Shown here: positions 61,026 through 64,000 of the stretch, piece after piece
Position numbering within the stretch: the stretch's first letter is position 1
Layout: the number at the start of each line of letters is the position of its first letter
DNA from: Sphingomonas melonis
GTDB lineage: Bacteria > Pseudomonadota > Alphaproteobacteria > Sphingomonadales > Sphingomonadaceae
Assembly (NCBI RefSeq): GCF_013409985.1
Contig: NZ_JACCBY010000001.1
Span: 930,001 to 994,000 of the forward strand
Length of the DNA: 64,000 nucleotides
Direction: 5' to 3'
Position numbers and translations under genes: made by a program
Notes under the pieces: generated by a model
Database searches by the model: none
Told to the model about the DNA's origin: nothing
What the model saw: only the letters and a program-made list of their open reading frames with translations

Positions 61026-61907
61026 TTGCTCGCGACCCTGGCAGTCTTGTTGCAGACCAGGAGCGTCACGGGAACGGCGCGAAGGCTCGGGTTGAGTCAA
61101 CCGACGGTCAGCCGCTCGCTCGCGGAGCTGCGCCAGATCCTGGACGATCCCTTGCTGGTTCGGACCAACGCCGGCATGCAGCGGACGCAACGGGCAGAAG
61201 ACCTGGTCACGCCTGTCGAGCAATGGCTGGCATCGACAAGTGCGCTGTTGCATGCCCCGCGTCTCGACACCGCCTCGCTTGATCGCTGTTTCCGCATCGC
61301 GTCGACCGATTACGGCGTGCTCACCGTTATCGCACCGGGACTGGCAGCGATCACCGCCGATGCACCCGGTGTGAGGATCGAGATCGCGGCATTCAGCACG
61401 GACATGATGCAGAAGCTGGCGTCGGGGGAGATCGACCTGGTCATCTCAGGGCTCGAAACCGGTCATTCTGGCGTTCAACGCCGCGCGTTGTTCGCCGACA
61501 CGTACACCTGCGTCATGCGGGCGGGACACGATCTTGCGAGGCGGGACGATCCCCTGACGCTCGATGAGTTCTTCGCCTGGTCGCATGTCGGCGTGGTCGT
61601 CAGCGATCTGGCCGTGGATGGGGTTGAGGTGCGGCTCGGCGCACGGGGCGGGGAACGGCGGGTGACGGTGCGCCTGCCGTACTTCCATGCGGCACCTGCG
61701 CTGATCGCCGGCAGCGATATGTTGATGACGTTGCCGACGCGTGCGGCTCTGCGCTTCGCCGGCAGCTACGGTCTTGCAGTCCGGCCGGCGCCGGTCACCA
61801 TCGCCAAGCTCGACTACCGGTTGCTGTGGCACGACCGCAGCGTACGCGACCAGGCGACGATGTGGCTGGTCGACCTGCTCGCACGCCACTGCGCATCCGC
61901 TGAGTGA
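61026..61907 (+). CDS. LysR-family transcriptional regulator
   Basis: A LysR-type regulator of about 293 residues. The winged helix is LLATLAVLLQTRSVTGTARR, then LGLSQPTVSRSLAELRQILD, then DPLLVR. The effector domain follows (FRIASTDYGVLTVIAPGLAA, then GEIDLVISGLETGHSG). The TTG at 61026 is the only accepted start codon close to the expected N-terminus; the frame is open further upstream without ATG or GTG, and a strong GAAGGA at 60989-60993 sits before an ATC. It precedes, and probably controls, the receptor gene at 62007. Confidence 0.82.
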   Translation: MLATLAVLLQTRSVTGTARRLGLSQPTVSRSLAELRQILDDPLLVRTNAGMQRTQRAEDLVTPVEQWLASTSALLHAPRLDTASLDRCFRIASTDYGVLTVIAPGLAAITADAPGVRIEIAAFSTDMMQKLASGEIDLVISGLETGHSGVQRRALFADTYTCVMRAGHDLARRDDPLTLDEFFAWSHVGVVVSDLAVDGVEVRLGARGGERRVTVRLPYFHAAPALIAGSDMLMTLPTRAALRFAGSYGLAVRPAPVTIAKLDYRLLWHDRSVRDQATMWLVDLLARHCASAE

Positions 61908-62006
61908 ATAACGCATATTCGGCTTTCGCGGCTTTCTCGGATCGCGCTCGCCGGGCATAGCGGTGCGAACGACTTGCAATAGCAGGCGATAACGGGATCC
62001 AGGAAT

Positions 62007-63989
62007 TTGACAATCCGACACCGCCCTACTGCGGCGCTGATAGCGCTTGCCTGCTCGACATCCGCACTCGCCTCGGGTCCTGATCCAGACGCGCAGGGCC
62101 AGACGACCCGCGCGGATGAGATCGTCGTCACGGCCTCGGGCGGACGCGAACAACAGGTGAAGAATGCGCCGGCATCGATCAGCGTGCTGACCCGCGAGGA
62201 TCTGGATCGCTTGCCGTATCGCGAAGTGACCGATGCCCTACTGGAGATACCCGGTGTCACCGTGACCCCGGGTGAAGGCAACAGCCGCGACATCTCCATC
62301 CGCGGCATGGCGCCGCAATACACGCTGATCCTGGTGGACGGCAAACGTCTGTCGAGCCGTGAGACGCGGACCAATGGCGGCAACATCTCGGAAGGCGGAC
62401 AGTTACCGCCGTTGGAGGCGATCGAGCGGATCGAGGTGGTGCGCGGGCCGATGTCCTCATTGTACGGGTCCGATGCGATGGGTGGGGTGGTCAACATCAT
62501 CACGCGTCGCATCGCCAAGACTTGGCGCGGAAGCGCGCGGGTCAATGGCACGATGCAATTGGGCCCCGACTACGGCAACGTCGCCGACGGCAACTTCTAT
62601 CTGTCCGGCCCGATCGCCGGGTCGGTGGGCATTCAGGTGCAGGGCGCCGCGACCCGGCGCGGGGAGGACCGCGTCATCGGCGGCACGCCAGAGCGCCGCG
62701 ACGAAAGTCTTGCAGGCAAACTCGGCTGGAATGCGGGTTCCGACCACAGCTTTCTCGCCGAACTGGGGTATTATCGCCAAACCGTGACCGCGACGGCGGG
62801 CAAGACCGTTGCAACGAGCGCAACGGTCCCGATGGGGATGGAGAACGTCCAGGCGCAGCGCCGCTACGTCGGCTCGATCAGTCATTCCGGCCACTGGGGC
62901 TTCGCGACGTCGGAAAGCTACCTTCAGCTTGAGGACGCGAAGAGTCTGCGGGATGGCAAACGCATCAAGAACACGATCGCGCAATCGATCTGGATGGTCC
63001 CCCTACCCGCCAATTCGCTGAGCGTGGGGGCCTATTACCGCAATGAAGATCTCACGGACACCGTCGGCAACCTGCTGGCCGGGTCGACGCGCGACGGTGC
63101 AAGTCGACGGCAGGTGGCGGTGTTCGCGGAGGACGAGGTGACGCTGCTGTCCGGACTGCGTGTGACCGGTGGTCTGCGCATGGACGACGACCAGCAATAC
63201 GGCACGCACTGGACGCCACGTGCCTATGCCGTGTGGAACATCAGCGGGGCCTTCACCTTGAAAGGCGGCTATTCCCAGGGGTTCCGTGCGCCGAACCTGC
63301 GCCAGACGCTGCCCGACTGGGGTCAGTCGAGCCGTGGTGGTACGATCTACGGTAATCCCGATCTGGAAGCGGAGACGTCGCGAACGGTCGAAGCGGGATT
63401 GCTGCTCGATGTCGGCACCTTCCAGGCCAGCCTGACTGCCTATGACACCCGGTTCGACAACAAGATCACCCGCGTCACCTGCATCGTGGCGGATGCGTGG
63501 TGCAGCGGCGAGCCGTTGAGCTCGATCGGGCGGCCACCGACGACCTATGTCAATGTCGACAAGGCGAAGGTACGCGGGATCGAGGCAACGATCGATCTAC
63601 CGCTGACCACCACCCTGAGGTTCAATGCGACCGGTACGCTGACGGACTCCGAGCAACTCAGCGGGGCCAATATCGGGGCCGCGCTGAACGATACGCCCAA
63701 GCAGCAGGCGAGCGCCTCGCTCAACTGGAAGCCGACGGCGCGGTTGAGCGGCTACATCCGGGGGATATTCCGGGGCGAAGAGGCGATCACCGAGGCGCAG
63801 ATCAGCGGCAATTCGATCGTCGCGCCATCCTACACGACGATCGATATCGGGGCCTCGTTCAAGGTCTCGCCCCGGTTCACGCTGCATGGCGGCGTTCAGA
63901 ACGCCTTGGACAAGCGTTTGAACTATGATCGGTTTGGGTACGTCATCGATCCGGCACGGATCTGGATGGGCCTTGGCACACGGTTCTAG
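62007..63989 (+). CDS. TonB-dependent receptor (FepA/CirA-like, no STN domain)
   Basis: A 660-residue receptor. Signal peptide TAALIALACSTSALASGPD. TonB box DEIVVTASG, plug blocks VKNAPASISVLTREDLDRLP, ALLEIPGVTVTPGEGNSRDI, IERIEVVRGPMSSLYGSDAM, GGVVNIITRR. The barrel ends RIWMGLGTRF. The short plug without an STN domain and its similarity to FepA/CirA/BtuB-type receptors suggest uptake of ferric siderophores or a similar metal chelate. The start is TTG 62007 with AGGA only two bases upstream, so it is tentative. The gene is complete, ending 11 bases before the window's end. Confidence 0.9.
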   Translation: MTIRHRPTAALIALACSTSALASGPDPDAQGQTTRADEIVVTASGGREQQVKNAPASISVLTREDLDRLPYREVTDALLEIPGVTVTPGEGNSRDISIRGMAPQYTLILVDGKRLSSRETRTNGGNISEGGQLPPLEAIERIEVVRGPMSSLYGSDAMGGVVNIITRRIAKTWRGSARVNGTMQLGPDYGNVADGNFYLSGPIAGSVGIQVQGAATRRGEDRVIGGTPERRDESLAGKLGWNAGSDHSFLAELGYYRQTVTATAGKTVATSATVPMGMENVQAQRRYVGSISHSGHWGFATSESYLQLEDAKSLRDGKRIKNTIAQSIWMVPLPANSLSVGAYYRNEDLTDTVGNLLAGSTRDGASRRQVAVFAEDEVTLLSGLRVTGGLRMDDDQQYGTHWTPRAYAVWNISGAFTLKGGYSQGFRAPNLRQTLPDWGQSSRGGTIYGNPDLEAETSRTVEAGLLLDVGTFQASLTAYDTRFDNKITRVTCIVADAWCSGEPLSSIGRPPTTYVNVDKAKVRGIEATIDLPLTTTLRFNATGTLTDSEQLSGANIGAALNDTPKQQASASLNWKPTARLSGYIRGIFRGEEAITEAQISGNSIVAPSYTTIDIGASFKVSPRFTLHGGVQNALDKRLNYDRFGYVIDPARIWMGLGTRF

Positions 63990-64000
63990 GCATCAACCAT

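Noticed and set aside
1..64000. CRISPR arrays, tRNA and rRNA genes, insertion sequences with DDE transposases
   Set aside because: None seen; no regularly spaced repeats and no transposase motifs apart from the tyrosine recombinases.

Overview
The window is GC-rich (roughly two thirds G+C by eye) and reads like a sphingomonad-type alphaproteobacterium. This rests on two large TonB-dependent receptors with ECF sigma/FecR partners, a SapC/tryptophan-halogenase/cupin set beside glycosidases, DUF6894-like and YozE-like small genes, and a lasso peptide locus with an S9-type isopeptidase instead of an exporter. No rRNA, tRNA or CRISPR array was seen.

Layout. (1) 1-1643: the end of a NACHT-NTPase gene that begins before the window. 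(2) 2-19.5 kb: a carbohydrate-uptake locus. An ECF sigma factor and FecR-type anti-sigma factor precede a large STN-containing receptor, a JmjC-like cupin, three GH3 enzymes, one GH1 beta-glucosidase, SapC and a flavin halogenase, nearly all on the plus strand. Two matched promoter-like sites (GCGTTACGGTT, 14 nt, TGTCTA) precede the sigma gene and the receptor gene. (3) 19.9-24.5 kb: small hypothetical genes, then decayed SOS genes (an SRAP/YedK remnant and a frameshifted umuC), then a soluble chemoreceptor-like protein. (4) 24.7-41.6 kb: an accessory region. It holds an OLD-family nuclease, an ArsR-type regulator divergent from a compact operon of mostly unknown genes that includes a DnaQ-like exonuclease, a protein carrying an RNA polymerase alpha C-terminal-like domain, and a four-gene mobility module of three overlapping tyrosine recombinases plus a coiled-coil TnpC-like protein. 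(5) 41.7-47 kb: a hypothetical gene, a TetR/hydrolase pair with clear paired operators, an Xre-type regulator and a nucleotidyltransferase-HEPN protein. (6) 47.1-58.2 kb: a lasso peptide locus. On the plus strand are ECF sigma, FecR, an Xre-like protein, an STN receptor and an isopeptidase. Facing them on the minus strand are a GntR regulator, the 36-residue precursor, the fused B protein and the cyclase. (7) 58.2-64 kb: a 1.5 kb non-coding stretch dense in perfect hairpins, an unknown gene, then a LysR regulator and a second, non-STN TonB receptor.

How the parts work together. In region 2 the receptor probably imports oligosaccharides or glycosides across the outer membrane, the exported GH3/GH1 enzymes release glucose, and the sigma/FecR pair couples receptor occupancy to transcription. 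In region 6 the same surface-signalling logic is applied to a peptide. The precursor is cleaved and cyclised by B and C to a predicted 19-residue lasso peptide (Ala1 to Glu9 ring), the receptor plausibly re-imports it, and the isopeptidase linearises it. Region 4 looks like horizontally acquired cargo next to its own recombination module, and contains the least understood genes of the window.
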